DNA from: Agrobacterium rubi TR3 = NBRC 13261
Lineage (GTDB): Bacteria > Pseudomonadota > Alphaproteobacteria > Rhizobiales > Rhizobiaceae
Direction: 5' to 3'
Assembly: GCF_000739935.1 (NCBI RefSeq)
Contig: NZ_BBJU01000014.1
Coordinates: forward strand, 124,001-188,000
Length of the DNA stretch: 64,000 bases
The notes under the pieces were generated by a model. The model did no database searches, had not been told where the DNA came from, and saw only the letters and a program-made list of their open reading frames with translations. Shown one piece after another: positions 9,086 to 17,535 of the stretch (position 1 is its first letter; each line of letters opens with the position of its first letter). The position numbers were made by a program, and so were the translations under genes.

Positions 9086-10399
9086 ATGGTGAAGTTCATT
9101 GGCACAATCGGTTTGGCTCTTACGGTCCTCATGCCCTTCACTCTTCGCGCAGATGAAAACCGCATCGACAGAATAAGACCGGACGCGCCGCTTCTTGCGC
9201 CCTATGGCACCTATCCCGTCGGCGTGCGCAGCCTCAAGGTCGCCAATCCGGGTCAGGTCGATGTCGTCAAGATCGAGCCCGGCAAGGAGCCGCCTCGTTA
9301 CGACCGTCCGCTACAGCTGGAGGTGTGGTATCCAACCGACAATGCCGATGGCGGCGGTGCCTATAACGTGCTACTGCGCGACGGCAAGACGGAGGTCTCG
9401 ATCGGTGGACGCGCGAAACGCGACGCAGAGCCCCGCAAGGCCAATGGCGAAACTTTCCCGCTCATCATCATCTCACATGGTTATCCCGGTAACCGCTTTT
9501 TGATGAGCCCCCTGGCGGAAAACCTTGCCAGCAAGGGATATGTCGTCGCCTCCATTGATCACACCGACAGCACCTATGACGACATGGGCGCGTTCGGCAG
9601 CACGCTGGTCAACCGTCCGCTCGACCAGCGTTTCGTTTTGGAGGAAATCGCAAGACTGTCTACCGACAAAAGCAGCTTTCTGTCGGGTCTGGTCGATGTG
9701 ACAAATACTGGATTGATCGGCTATTCCATGGGCGGATATGGTGCCGTGGTGACCGCAGGTGCCGGTGTTTCGGAAAAAGCCGTCAGTGCAGACTGGAGCG
9801 CCAAAGAGCGCGCCCTTGCGGTCCATCAGGCGGGGTCGAAAGAGCATCAGGAGCTCTTCGATCCTCGCTTCAAAGCCATCATCGCCATCGCGCCCTGGGG
9901 CATGCAGCGTGGCATGTGGGATGACAAGGGATTGTCTGAAATCAAAGTCCCGATCTTCTTCATGGCTGGTAGCGCCGATGACGTCTCGGATTATCAAAAA
10001 GGCATCCGCAAGATTTTCGAAGGCAAGATGCCGGTCGACCGCTACCTTCTGACCTTCGCTGACGCCAATCACAATGCCGCAGCCACGATGCCAGCCCCGG
10101 CCGAAAGCTGGGCGATGAACGAGACCCTCGGCTTTGCACCCTTTGAGCACTATGCCGACCCCGTATGGGACACGGTGCGCATGAACAACATCGCCCAGCA
10201 CTTCGCCACCGCCTGGTTCGACCTCAAGCTCAAGAAAGATGAGACCAAATCGCGTTATCTCGATCTCGTCGAGCAATCCGACGAGGGCGTGTGGGCCGCC
10301 AATAAGGATGGCAGTCTGAAACCCGAACACACCTATTGGACTGGTTTTGCCAATCGCACTGCCAAAGGTTTGCGACTGGAACATCGCAAACCCGATTGA
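9086..10399 (+). CDS. Secreted alpha/beta hydrolase (dienelactone hydrolase/PAF-acetylhydrolase-like)
   Basis: A 437-residue exported esterase-like protein. A signal peptide covers about residues 1-22 (MVKFIGTIGLALTVLMPFTL). The alpha/beta-hydrolase core shows ISHGYPGNRF (oxyanion-hole region), the nucleophile elbow GYSMGGYGA, an Asp candidate in MAGSADDVSDY, and a His candidate in FADANHNAA. The layout resembles bacterial homologues of platelet-activating-factor acetylhydrolase. Substrate unknown. The gene stands alone, converging with S-formylglutathione hydrolase. Confidence 0.85.
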   Translation: MVKFIGTIGLALTVLMPFTLRADENRIDRIRPDAPLLAPYGTYPVGVRSLKVANPGQVDVVKIEPGKEPPRYDRPLQLEVWYPTDNADGGGAYNVLLRDGKTEVSIGGRAKRDAEPRKANGETFPLIIISHGYPGNRFLMSPLAENLASKGYVVASIDHTDSTYDDMGAFGSTLVNRPLDQRFVLEEIARLSTDKSSFLSGLVDVTNTGLIGYSMGGYGAVVTAGAGVSEKAVSADWSAKERALAVHQAGSKEHQELFDPRFKAIIAIAPWGMQRGMWDDKGLSEIKVPIFFMAGSADDVSDYQKGIRKIFEGKMPVDRYLLTFADANHNAAATMPAPAESWAMNETLGFAPFEHYADPVWDTVRMNNIAQHFATAWFDLKLKKDETKSRYLDLVEQSDEGVWAANKDGSLKPEHTYWTGFANRTAKGLRLEHRKPD

Positions 10400-10420
10400 T
10401 ACCTCAACCCATTTAGGTGA

Positions 10421-11254
10421 TCAGCCGAGGCGTTCGGCGTGCCACTTCAGGTGATCATCCATGAAGGTGGAGATGAAGTAATAGGAGTGGTCGTAGCGCT
10501 CGTGCATGCGCAGCGTTAGGTCGATCTCCGTGCCTTTGGTTGCCTCCTCGAACAGCCATGGGCGGAGGCCTGTTTCGAGAAAATTGTCCGCCTTGCCCTG
10601 ATCGATCAGGAATTCCGGAAAACGCGCACCGTCTTCCACCAGCGCACAGGCATCGTACTGACGCCACGTCGCCTTGTCTTCGCCGAGATATTTCTCGAGC
10701 GCAGGTGCCGACCAATCGGCTGACGAGGGTGCGACGATGGGCGCGAAGGCCGAGCAGCTCTTGAAGCGGTCGGGGTTCTTCAAAGCTATGGTCATGGCGC
10801 CATGCCCACCCATGGAGTGTCCAAAGATGCCTTGGCGGCTCATATCCACGCGGAACTGCTGCGAGACGAGGGCAGGGAGCTCCTGAGTGATGTAGCTATA
10901 CATCTGGTAGTGATCAGCCCACGGCTTTTCGGTCGCATCGAGATAAAAGCCGGCGCCCTTGCCCATCTGCCAGTTGGTAAATTCATCTGCGACCTCGTTG
11001 CCGCGTGGGCTGGTATCGGGGCAAACGACGATCAAGCCGAGCTCCGACGCCATGCGCCTATACTCACCCTTATCCATCACATTGGCATGGGTGCAAGTGA
11101 GGCCGGACAGGTACCAGACAACCGGGCAGGGCTCCTGGATCGCTTTTGGCGGCACGTAGACGGCAAATGTCATCTCGCAGTTGGTGACATCGGAATCATG
11201 AGCGAAAACGCCTTGCATGCCGCCGAATGCGGTGTTTTGAGAGATGATTTTCAT
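10421..11254 (-). CDS. fghA: S-formylglutathione hydrolase
   Basis: A 277-residue esterase-D family enzyme that hydrolyses S-formylglutathione to formate and glutathione in formaldehyde detoxification. Typical motifs are VWYLSGLTCTHANVM, PDTSPRGNEVADE, the nucleophile GHSMGGHGA, the Asp in FLIDQGKADNFL and the His in RYDHSYYFI. AGGA lies before the ATG. The glutathione-dependent formaldehyde dehydrogenase expected upstream in the pathway is not next to it. A DUF1345 gene lies 26 bp upstream on the same strand. Confidence 0.95.
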   Translation of the reverse strand: MKIISQNTAFGGMQGVFAHDSDVTNCEMTFAVYVPPKAIQEPCPVVWYLSGLTCTHANVMDKGEYRRMASELGLIVVCPDTSPRGNEVADEFTNWQMGKGAGFYLDATEKPWADHYQMYSYITQELPALVSQQFRVDMSRQGIFGHSMGGHGAMTIALKNPDRFKSCSAFAPIVAPSSADWSAPALEKYLGEDKATWRQYDACALVEDGARFPEFLIDQGKADNFLETGLRPWLFEEATKGTEIDLTLRMHERYDHSYYFISTFMDDHLKWHAERLG

Positions 11255-11280
11255 GGATATGTCCTGTCTTTGATAAAGGA

Positions 11281-11943
11281 TCAGCCCGCGAGCGATACGG
11301 CTGCATTGACGGCGGCGGCCACCAGCACCGTGTTGAAGAAGAACGACACGATGGAGTGCAAAAGCACGACCTTTCGCATCGATGTCGTCGTGACCGCGAC
11401 ATCCGATGTCTGTGCCGTCATGCCGATGACGATGGAGAAATAGAGAAATTCGTAGATACTGGGCTCTTTGGTCTGTGGAAAATCCATGCCGCCATGCGTC
11501 TGCTGTTTGGCCGTGGCTTTTGTCGGGCGCCAGAACACATGGGCATAATGCATCGCGGTCATCGTGTGGATCGTCAACCAGCCGAAAACAACGGATAGAA
11601 AAGCCAAAGAGAGCGACCAGACCGTTTCACCACTCGTGTGATTGAGTGCGCTGAACAGAGACACGACTGCTACACCTACAGCCAGGAATGTGATGGCGAT
11701 GATAACGATGGCGGGCAGGTCGTCGCTATCGGCATGTGCTTTCAAATGCGCGGCGGTGAGGCGAGGGAGCCGGAAAAGGACAATCACCAGATATGTCAGG
11801 AAGAAGACGATAGCCGCACCCTCGACCGCCAGAGACGGCGAGACGAGGAGAGACCCGATCAGCACCAATGCGGCCAACACGATCGCAATCAGGAAGGGAC
11901 GATGGCGGTAGAAATTACTGACCCGAGGCTGGGTGGGTTTCAT
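11281..11943 (-). CDS. DUF1345 integral membrane protein
   Basis: About 220 residues with roughly five hydrophobic helices (for example FLIAIVLAALVLIGSLLV, GAAIVFFLTYLVIVLF, VVSLFSALNH) and the family pattern HYAHVFW followed by a soluble loop and EFLYFSIVIGMTAQTSDV near the fifth helix. This matches DUF1345, whose function is unknown. The ATG at 11943 has a GGAG site seven bases away; an ATG at 11961 has a poorer site. It lies immediately before fghA, but a shared role is not evident. Confidence 0.9.
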   Translation of the reverse strand: MKPTQPRVSNFYRHRPFLIAIVLAALVLIGSLLVSPSLAVEGAAIVFFLTYLVIVLFRLPRLTAAHLKAHADSDDLPAIVIIAITFLAVGVAVVSLFSALNHTSGETVWSLSLAFLSVVFGWLTIHTMTAMHYAHVFWRPTKATAKQQTHGGMDFPQTKEPSIYEFLYFSIVIGMTAQTSDVAVTTTSMRKVVLLHSIVSFFFNTVLVAAAVNAAVSLAG

Positions 11944-11964
11944 GATGGCACTCCGATGCATCGC

Positions 11965-12411
11965 CTATCTTTTGACGCGACGGCAAAGGCGGTCAAGCGT
12001 TTCCAGAAAGTTGGACCGGTCACGTGGAGAGAATGCCGCATTGTAGCCCTTGCTTTCCCCGGTCTCGCGCAAATGCGCACCAAGATCGCGCATCGCGGTG
12101 GCCATGCCGATATTGGTCTTGTCGAAGACGCGGCCCGTCGGTCCGGTGACCTGCGCACCATTGGCAACGCAGCGTCCTGCCAGGGGCACATCAGCCGTGA
12201 TAACGATATCGTCTTCGGCCGCACGCTCAGCAATCCAGTCATCGGCCGCATCGAAGGAACTCGAGACGATCACATTCTTGACCATGGGATCCCGAGACGG
12301 CCGCAAGCCGGAATTGGCAACAAACGTCACTTCCAGCCTATGCCGCTCCGCAACCTTCAAAATCTCCGCCTTCACAGGGCAGGCATCGGCATCAACATAA
12401 ATCTGCGGCAT
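11965..12411 (-). CDS. UPF0178/YaiI family protein
   Basis: A 148-residue protein of the YaiI/YqxD (DUF188) family, which adopts a PIN-like fold. Landmarks are YVDADACPVKAEI at the N-terminus, SSFDAADDWIAE, DIVITADVPLAGR and a late acidic region, giving a cluster of conserved aspartates (VDADACP, ADVPLA) like a metal-dependent nuclease site. Activity in the family is not firmly established. The gene is on the minus strand about 20 bp upstream of the DUF1345 gene. Confidence 0.92.
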   Translation of the reverse strand: MPQIYVDADACPVKAEILKVAERHRLEVTFVANSGLRPSRDPMVKNVIVSSSFDAADDWIAERAAEDDIVITADVPLAGRCVANGAQVTGPTGRVFDKTNIGMATAMRDLGAHLRETGESKGYNAAFSPRDRSNFLETLDRLCRRVKR

Positions 12412-12598
12412 GGTTCTCTTCTGGGTCAGGACTATCGATGTCTTTTAAAAGTGCGTCAGGGGATTCCCAAGAAGTTTTTCGCTGGTATTGCGCGGCAGCG
12501 TCAAAAAGATGTGGTGACGGTGAGGGAGAGTCATCGCATCGTCATGCCCATGCTGAATATGACAGTGTCCGGAAGGGTACGATATCAGCGAGGCATCC

Positions 12599-13120
12599 AT
12601 GTTGATCATTTTTGGCGGATTGCCCGGCTCTGGAAAAAGCACCATAGCCCAAGCCTTGGCTGCGCGCCTGCAAGCGACCTATATGCGAGTGGACACGATC
12701 GAACAAGCCATACGATCATCCAATTCAATGACGGCTGGCGCTGATGTCGGGTCGGCGGGATATGTCGCACTTTATCGGATAGCGGCAGACAACCTCGAAC
12801 TTGGCCAGACCGTCATTGCTGATACAGTCAATCGCATCGAAATCACCCGTGCTGCATTCAGGAAAACGGCGACCGACGCCCAGCGAGCGTTCCTCGAAAT
12901 AGAGATCAGCTGCTCCGACCCCGAACTGCATCAGCACCGAGCCGAAACCCGGCAATCGACCATTGAGGGACACATATCACCAACGTGGAAAGACATCCAA
13001 GCGCGCACATTCGAACCGTGGAATGCCGACCTGCGTATCGATACCGCTGTGTTGTCGGTTGAGGAGAGCGTCGCCAGAATAATGGACGTCATTCGAGACA
13101 GATCTGGTGCCGTTGAGTGA
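12599..13120 (+). CDS. AAA-type P-loop kinase, small (AAA_33-like)
   Basis: A 173-residue P-loop protein beginning MLIIFGGLPGSGKSTIAQAL, with Walker A GLPGSGKS at residues 7-14, then YMRVDTIEQAI and VIADTVNR, the pattern of small kinases related to gluconate kinase, zeta-toxin kinases and chloramphenicol phosphotransferase. The C-terminal part carries HQHRAETRQ and ARTFEPW, consistent with a lid and a substrate loop. GAGG precedes the ATG. Substrate unknown. It lies at the edge of the mobile region; a 7-bp inverted repeat (AATCAGC/GCTGATT, 13142-13164) follows its stop. Confidence 0.85.
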   Translation: MLIIFGGLPGSGKSTIAQALAARLQATYMRVDTIEQAIRSSNSMTAGADVGSAGYVALYRIAADNLELGQTVIADTVNRIEITRAAFRKTATDAQRAFLEIEISCSDPELHQHRAETRQSTIEGHISPTWKDIQARTFEPWNADLRIDTAVLSVEESVARIMDVIRDRSGAVE

Positions 13121-13168
13121 GTGCCAGGAGTGTGTGAATGCAATCAGCAATGTCAAAGCTGATTAGAG

Positions 13169-13202
13169 ATGCGACGCCGCCGGCCCGTTAGAAATGCGAC
13201 AC
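13169..13202 (+). repeat. Left terminal repeat of cassette (two transposase-site-like motifs)
   Basis: ATGCGAC and TAGAAATGCGACAC separated by 13 bases. This is the inverted partner of the repeat at 15902-15934. The 14-bp core is identical in both. Confidence 0.75.
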
Positions 13203-13222
13203 TTGCGGCCTTCTTGTTTCGA

Positions 13223-13300
13223 CAATCAGCCCCCGACCGGACCGGCTGGCCCGGGTTGCAAGGGTAGGGAGGGGGCGGGTGACGGAACACACCTTCGGCT
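13223..13300 (+). repeat. Subterminal repeat, copy 1
   Basis: A G/C-rich block beginning CAGCCCCCGACCGGACCGG and ending near ACACCTTCGGCT. It is repeated in direct orientation, imperfectly, at 16052-16125, where it lies between the transposase stop codon and the end of the intact insertion sequence. Its presence here supports descent of the cassette end from a related element. Confidence 0.75.
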
Positions 13301-13412
13301 TTAGCTTCCTCAGTCCTCACGACTGCATTGCGCCAACAGTGGACATTGCGGCGGCTACAAAATTCCATATCCTGCGACGTATCGAAAATCGGGGCAACAA
13401 GTCTTGCCGAGA

Positions 13413-14099
13413 TTAGGATTTCTGCGAACGCGTCGCCATCCATTCGGCCATCATAGCGCTGCTATCTGCGGCAAATCGATCTTCAAGCACTTTGGATTGC
13501 ACGATACGATCTGCACGGAAATGACGATAATCCCCCCGAAGCTCGCACCATGCGGCGATTAACGTAACATCGACATAATAGACCGTGGCGACAGGCCAGA
13601 TTGTGCGTTGTGATCGGCGCTGTTGCTCGTCGATGTAGCTGATGCTGATCTTGCGGCATGTGCGGATTGCATTGCGCACGTCGAGCAGCTCGATCCCCTC
13701 CGGTCGGACTGCATCCCCTTCCGAAACATAGAACCGGGGAGACGCCAGGTAGGAGCGCAGTTCCTTGGGAACGGTATGCTGTAGCTTATTCAGGACGCTC
13801 TCGGCCGCTTCCTGCAGTTTCGGATCACGAATGCGTTGCACGAGATTGGCACCGACAGTGATTGCCTCGATTTCTTCCATTGTGAACATCATAGTTGGTA
13901 AATCGAACCCTTTGCGCAGGAAATAACCGAGTCCAGGCTCACCCTCGATAGGAATCCGACGTGCTTGCAAGGTCGCGATGTCGCGATAGATGGTCCGAGG
14001 CGTCACTTCGAGTTTTTGCGCGAGCGCGGCGGCTGTAGTGGGCTGTGTTGTTCCGCGCAGCGCCTGAATAATATCGAAAAGACGATCGGCACGGCGCAT
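13413..14099 (-). CDS. YafY-type transcriptional regulator, HTH plus WYL domain
   Basis: A 228-residue regulator. Residues about 1-60 form an HTH_11-type winged helix (MRRADRLFDIIQALRG, VTPRTIYRDIATLQ). The C-terminal WYL domain shows ISISYIDEQQ, TIWPVATVYY and RHFRADRI, a ligand-sensing fold. The ATG at 14099 has a GGAAGG site and matches the usual MRRADRLF start of the family. It is divergent from the EamA transporter, with a perfect palindrome between them, so it probably controls that transporter and itself. The inducer is unknown. It lies within the cassette. Confidence 0.9.
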   Translation of the reverse strand: MRRADRLFDIIQALRGTTQPTTAAALAQKLEVTPRTIYRDIATLQARRIPIEGEPGLGYFLRKGFDLPTMMFTMEEIEAITVGANLVQRIRDPKLQEAAESVLNKLQHTVPKELRSYLASPRFYVSEGDAVRPEGIELLDVRNAIRTCRKISISYIDEQQRRSQRTIWPVATVYYVDVTLIAAWCELRGDYRHFRADRIVQSKVLEDRFAADSSAMMAEWMATRSQKS

Positions 14100-14115
14100 G
14101 AGCAGCCTTCCAAAC

Positions 14116-14141
14116 ACTACTGACAAAACGGTGTCAGTAGT
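14116..14141. promoter_or_regulatory. Palindromic operator between WYL regulator and EamA transporter
   Basis: A perfect inverted repeat, ACTACTGACA - 6 bases - TGTCAGTAGT. It sits 17 bp from the regulator's start codon and 36 bp from the transporter's, the natural place for a shared operator. The binding protein is inferred from the gene layout. Confidence 0.75.
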
Positions 14142-14177
14142 ATGGGATTACAAGGCTCCCGATGCAAGGAGGCGACA

Positions 14178-15068
14178 ATGCAAGACGATCACAATAAATG
14201 GCTTGGTACGCTGCTGATTGTAGGCTCTGCGATCGCCTACAGCCTGTCCGGATATTTCACTCGGCTCATCACGCTCGACGTGTGGACGGTTCTGTTCTGG
14301 CGAGGAATTTTTGGGGGGCTGTTCATCGGCGCTTATGTGGTCTGGCGGTATCGGCAAGACTTATCGCGAACGGTCCTAGCCATTGGGATGCCCGGCTTCT
14401 GGGTCATGGTCCTATCTACGGTTGCCACGGTTTGCTTCATCAATGCCTTGCGCCTGGCTCCGGTGGCAGACGTGATGACAATACATGCCGCAATTCCCTT
14501 CATGACCGCCGTACTCGCCCTTGTGTTCTTAGGCGAGCGGGAAGACTGGACGACATGGTCGGCAAGTTTCATGGCGCTGATCGGCGTTATGATCATCGTC
14601 AACCCGCAAGCGTCAGGCGGCCATCTGGCAGGTTACGCCTTCGCGACCACGATGGCGCTATCCTATGCCGCAATGATGGTCATCATCCGCAAGAGTCGAC
14701 ATGTTTCCATGCTCCCGGCAGCCTCCCTGTCCGCCTTTCTTTGTGCATTCGTGGTGCTGCCATTCGCTCAACCCATGCGGGTAACGGCCGCTGTCATGTT
14801 AGGCCTCGTGCTGTTTGGAACCGTTCAGTTCGGTCTGCGTCTGCTGTTGGTGACGGTCGGAACCCGGCTGATTTCGGCCACTCGCTCTGCCTTGGTAGGC
14901 AGCTTGGAAAACCCGCTTGCGCCGTTTTGGGTCTGGATAGCTTTCGGGGAAATTCCCGCATGGGCCACATGGGTCGGCGGCAGCCTGGTCATGGGATCGG
15001 TGATGTTCGAAGTTCTGACGAAATCAAGGCGGCGGCAAAAGAGTGGCTACGCCCTGGCTCAAAGCTAG
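14178..15068 (+). CDS. EamA/DMT-family transporter
   Basis: A 296-residue membrane protein with about ten hydrophobic segments in two EamA halves. The first half ends with AAIPFMTAVLALVFLGERE; the second includes GTVQFGLRLLLVTVGTRLISATRSALVGSLENPLAPFWVWIAFGE, giving the typical final PL-P-W---GE pattern. An AAGGAGG site lies five bases before the ATG at 14178. Members export amino acids, metabolites or drugs; the substrate here is unknown. It is divergent from the WYL regulator and carried within the cassette, so it may be a mobile resistance or export trait. Confidence 0.9.
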   Translation: MQDDHNKWLGTLLIVGSAIAYSLSGYFTRLITLDVWTVLFWRGIFGGLFIGAYVVWRYRQDLSRTVLAIGMPGFWVMVLSTVATVCFINALRLAPVADVMTIHAAIPFMTAVLALVFLGEREDWTTWSASFMALIGVMIIVNPQASGGHLAGYAFATTMALSYAAMMVIIRKSRHVSMLPAASLSAFLCAFVVLPFAQPMRVTAAVMLGLVLFGTVQFGLRLLLVTVGTRLISATRSALVGSLENPLAPFWVWIAFGEIPAWATWVGGSLVMGSVMFEVLTKSRRRQKSGYALAQS

Positions 15069-15332
15069 GCTATTGTCGTAAATTTTTCCGACATTTGCAG
15101 CGCCACGAAGTCAGGATATTCAAGACCATTTGTCCGACGGCGGATGACCGCTTGGGCCCAAATGCAGCCTTGGCGGCAATGCGCCAATTGAGGAAATTGC
15201 GATCGATGAGTACCAGCAGCGCCGCTGCATGACTTTTCGACTGCAATAGGTTAGGGGAAAGCTGTGCCTCCGAGAAACGTTCCTGGTGATCTATCGCTGG
15301 TAATCGATCCCCAGCCATCACTTGAAACTTGA

Positions 15333-15734
15333 AAGTCCGCTACATGGATAACAGTCGATCGACCGCCAAAGCGGCAGTATGGATCCACGAAGATCATTTT
15401 CTGGATGCTCATAATCCAATCGATCATCGGCCTCGTTCCGGCACTGAACGTGTGGCTTTGGCCTTCGGCTTCAACATGGCCCTGGATATTCCTGTTCGCA
15501 TTTGCTGGTTCATTTGCCCACTTTTGCATGGCGAAGGCCTTGGCCCATGCAGACGCCACAGTTGTGATGCCTATGGACTATCTGCGAGTGCCATTATCCG
15601 CTGTACTCGGGTATTTCTTGTATGCCGAGGCGATAGACGGCTTCACAGCAGTCGGCGCGGGTTTGATCCTGTTTGGTAATCTGTTCAACCTGCGACGACC
15701 TAACGCCGAGAAAATTGCATCCATACCGAGTTGA
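15333..15734 (+). pseudogene. C-terminal remnant of a second EamA/DMT transporter
   Basis: The frame from 15333 encodes the last roughly 130 residues of another EamA protein: IIQSIIGLVPALNVW, then FAHFCMAKALAHADATVV, MDYLRVPLSAVLGYFLYAE and the final GAGLILFGNLFNLRR. The first six or so helices are missing, and an in-frame stop lies at 15330, so the gene is truncated at its 5' side. It differs in sequence from the neighbouring intact transporter and is not a simple duplicate. Confidence 0.75.
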
Positions 15735-15901
15735 TGGTTGAGAAATGCTGCGAAGTAAAGATCATCGCGGAAATGCCGACGCTTGTTCCCGATCTGAGTG
15801 GATCGCATACCATTCCTGACGCTCCTGACCGAAGTCAGGCTGAACATCGTCGCATCCTTGCTCCCAACGTTGACATTGACCAGCGTCGTCATGCGAGGAG
15901 A

Positions 15902-15934
15902 GTGTCGCATTTCTATCCGGCCCAAGTGTCGCAT
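15902..15934 (-). repeat. Right terminal repeat of cassette
   Basis: The inverted partner of 13169-13202. On the minus strand it reads ATGCGAC, 12 bases, then TAGAAATGCGACAC. It lies about 20 bp before the left end of the intact insertion sequence. Confidence 0.75.
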
Positions 15935-16051
15935 TACTAAATGGGCGTCACAAGCATGTGGCAGAGGAATTGAAATGTCCGCCGCTGTGCAAAGTAGAAA
16001 TGTCCAAATAAGGCGTCTCGGCTATTCAGGCATGCCACACTGACACCGCGG

Positions 16052-16125
16052 ATCAGCCCCCGACCGAACCGGCTCTCCGGTTGCAGGGAGAGGGCGGGTG
16101 CGGGTGATGAAACACTCTTTCGGCT
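16052..16125 (+). repeat. Subterminal repeat, copy 2
   Basis: Begins CAGCCCCCGACCGAACCGG and ends near ACACTCTTTCGGCT. It is the counterpart of 13223-13300, located between the transposase stop codon and the element's terminal repeats. Confidence 0.75.
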
Positions 16126-16140
16126 GAGCTCTGAAACTCT

Positions 16141-17535
16141 TCACTCCGCCGCTTGCTGCTGCGACAACGCTTTCCGTCGCCGCGCAATCACGGCCGGATC
16201 GTTCGTGAAGTCTTTCCGACGACCGGGTCCACGAGCGCGTTTGATGTAGCCATTTTTATCGCTGCTGCTTTTCACCTCAGGCGCGGGGCGCTCGTCCTGA
16301 CGCTCTTTGATATACGCCAGGACATCACCGAGCCTTTTATTCTCGGTGATCGCCGCATGCGTGACCCGCTGATCCTTGTCGAATACCGTATAGGGCAGGG
16401 AGTACCCTCTCCAGCGCAAGTCCAGTCGATCATCCGCATAGGCATAGGTCTCAACATATTTACCAACAAGGCCGCGCGTGACGTCCGTCTCCTCTAGCAT
16501 GATGCGTTTGCGCTCATAGGAGAATGTCAGCTGTGATCCAACATAACGCTGTTCACGCTTGCAAAGGATATCGGATAACCGATCCGGTGCGAGATTCACC
16601 GGTCGGTGCAGGTCATCAGATCGGGCAGGGACGACCGCAAATCGTGCGTTATAATCGTCCATGAAGTCAGGCAAAAATGCATTACCGGCGTCCATCGTGT
16701 CGATGCCAGCCAATCGCAACTCCTTGACCAGCCGATCCTGCAATGTTCGGTTCATCCGTTCCACACGGCCCTTCGCCTGGCTTGAATTTGCACAGAGAAT
16801 CTCGATATTTAACTCACACAGCGCCCGCCCGAACTGGGTCATTCCCTGGCCACCTTTGGCGTCCTTCTTTGCCACCCGGAACACCGAATGCTTGTCGGAA
16901 TAGAAGGCAATCGGCGCGCCGTGACGCTTGAGATAAAGCGCCAGCGCCTCGAAGTAGGTGAAGGCGCTCTCGGAACGCACAAAACGCAGCTGCATCAACC
17001 GGCCGGTCGCGTCGTCGACGAACACCAGCAAAGAACACGCTGGCCCGCGATCCTCAAACCAACGGTGCTCAGAACCATCAATCTGCACCAGCTCGCCATA
17101 GGCCTCACGTCGAAGTCGCGGCTGGTGAAACGTCCGCCGCTGCTTGCGCGACAACCAAAGTCCAGCATCGACCATCCAGTTGCGAACCGTCTCACGCGAA
17201 ACCTGCAGGCCATCACGCTCGGCAAGCTTCTCGGTCGCCAGGGTCGGTCCGAAATCCGCATAACTCTCCCGAACGAGCGCCACAGCGTAGTCGCGAATAC
17301 CATCATTGATCCGGTTGTTCGACGGTCGACCAATGGCCTTGTGGCGGATCGACGCCGCACCACCAGTTCGGATCCGATCCAGCAGCCGGCGAACCTGACG
17401 CTCACTCAGGGCAAGTACATGTGCCGCTGATACCATCGTCATTCGACCGGCTATGATTTTCGACAAAACCTCGATCCGCCGCAAATCGCGCTCGCTCATC
17501 GTAATCAGTCCCATCTGCAATCTCCCAGGTGTCAA
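16141..17535 (-). CDS. ISNCY (IS1202-like) family transposase
   Basis: A DDE transposase of up to 464 residues. The N-terminal HTH shows ALSERQVRRLLDRIR (about residues 40-60); a second DNA-binding part contains REVRNWM-like QVSRETVRNWMVDAGLW. The integrase core carries the acidic triad Asp153 (VQIDGSEHRWF), Asp214 (FYSDKHSVF) and Glu259 (KGRVERMNRTLQ). The C-terminus is basic. The longest frame starts with TTG at 17535; an ATG at 17514 (MGLITMSERDL) is at least as likely. No frameshift was seen, so it may still be active and may act in trans on the neighbouring cassette only if the end motifs are compatible. Confidence 0.92.
   Translation of the reverse strand: MTPGRLQMGLITMSERDLRRIEVLSKIIAGRMTMVSAAHVLALSERQVRRLLDRIRTGGAASIRHKAIGRPSNNRINDGIRDYAVALVRESYADFGPTLATEKLAERDGLQVSRETVRNWMVDAGLWLSRKQRRTFHQPRLRREAYGELVQIDGSEHRWFEDRGPACSLLVFVDDATGRLMQLRFVRSESAFTYFEALALYLKRHGAPIAFYSDKHSVFRVAKKDAKGGQGMTQFGRALCELNIEILCANSSQAKGRVERMNRTLQDRLVKELRLAGIDTMDAGNAFLPDFMDDYNARFAVVPARSDDLHRPVNLAPDRLSDILCKREQRYVGSQLTFSYERKRIMLEETDVTRGLVGKYVETYAYADDRLDLRWRGYSLPYTVFDKDQRVTHAAITENKRLGDVLAYIKERQDERPAPEVKSSSDKNGYIKRARGPGRRKDFTNDPAVIARRRKALSQQQAAE

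Larger units (their letters stand above)
13160..15945. mobile_element. Transposase-less passenger cassette with IS1202-type inverted ends
   Basis: A stretch of about 2.8 kb bounded by inverted copies of a double motif. The left end (plus strand) has ATGCGAC at 13169-13175, then TAGAAATGCGACAC at 13189-13202. The right end read on the minus strand has ATGCGAC at 15934-15928, then the identical TAGAAATGCGACAC at 15915-15902. Spacing between motifs is 13 and 12 bases. Inside are a WYL regulator, an EamA transporter and an EamA fragment, but no transposase. The neighbouring intact element has the same two-motif end design and shares a subterminal repeat, so I infer a non-autonomous or gene-carrying relative. 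Exact ends and target duplication were not determined. Positions 15069-15332 hold no gene I can recognise. Confidence 0.65.
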
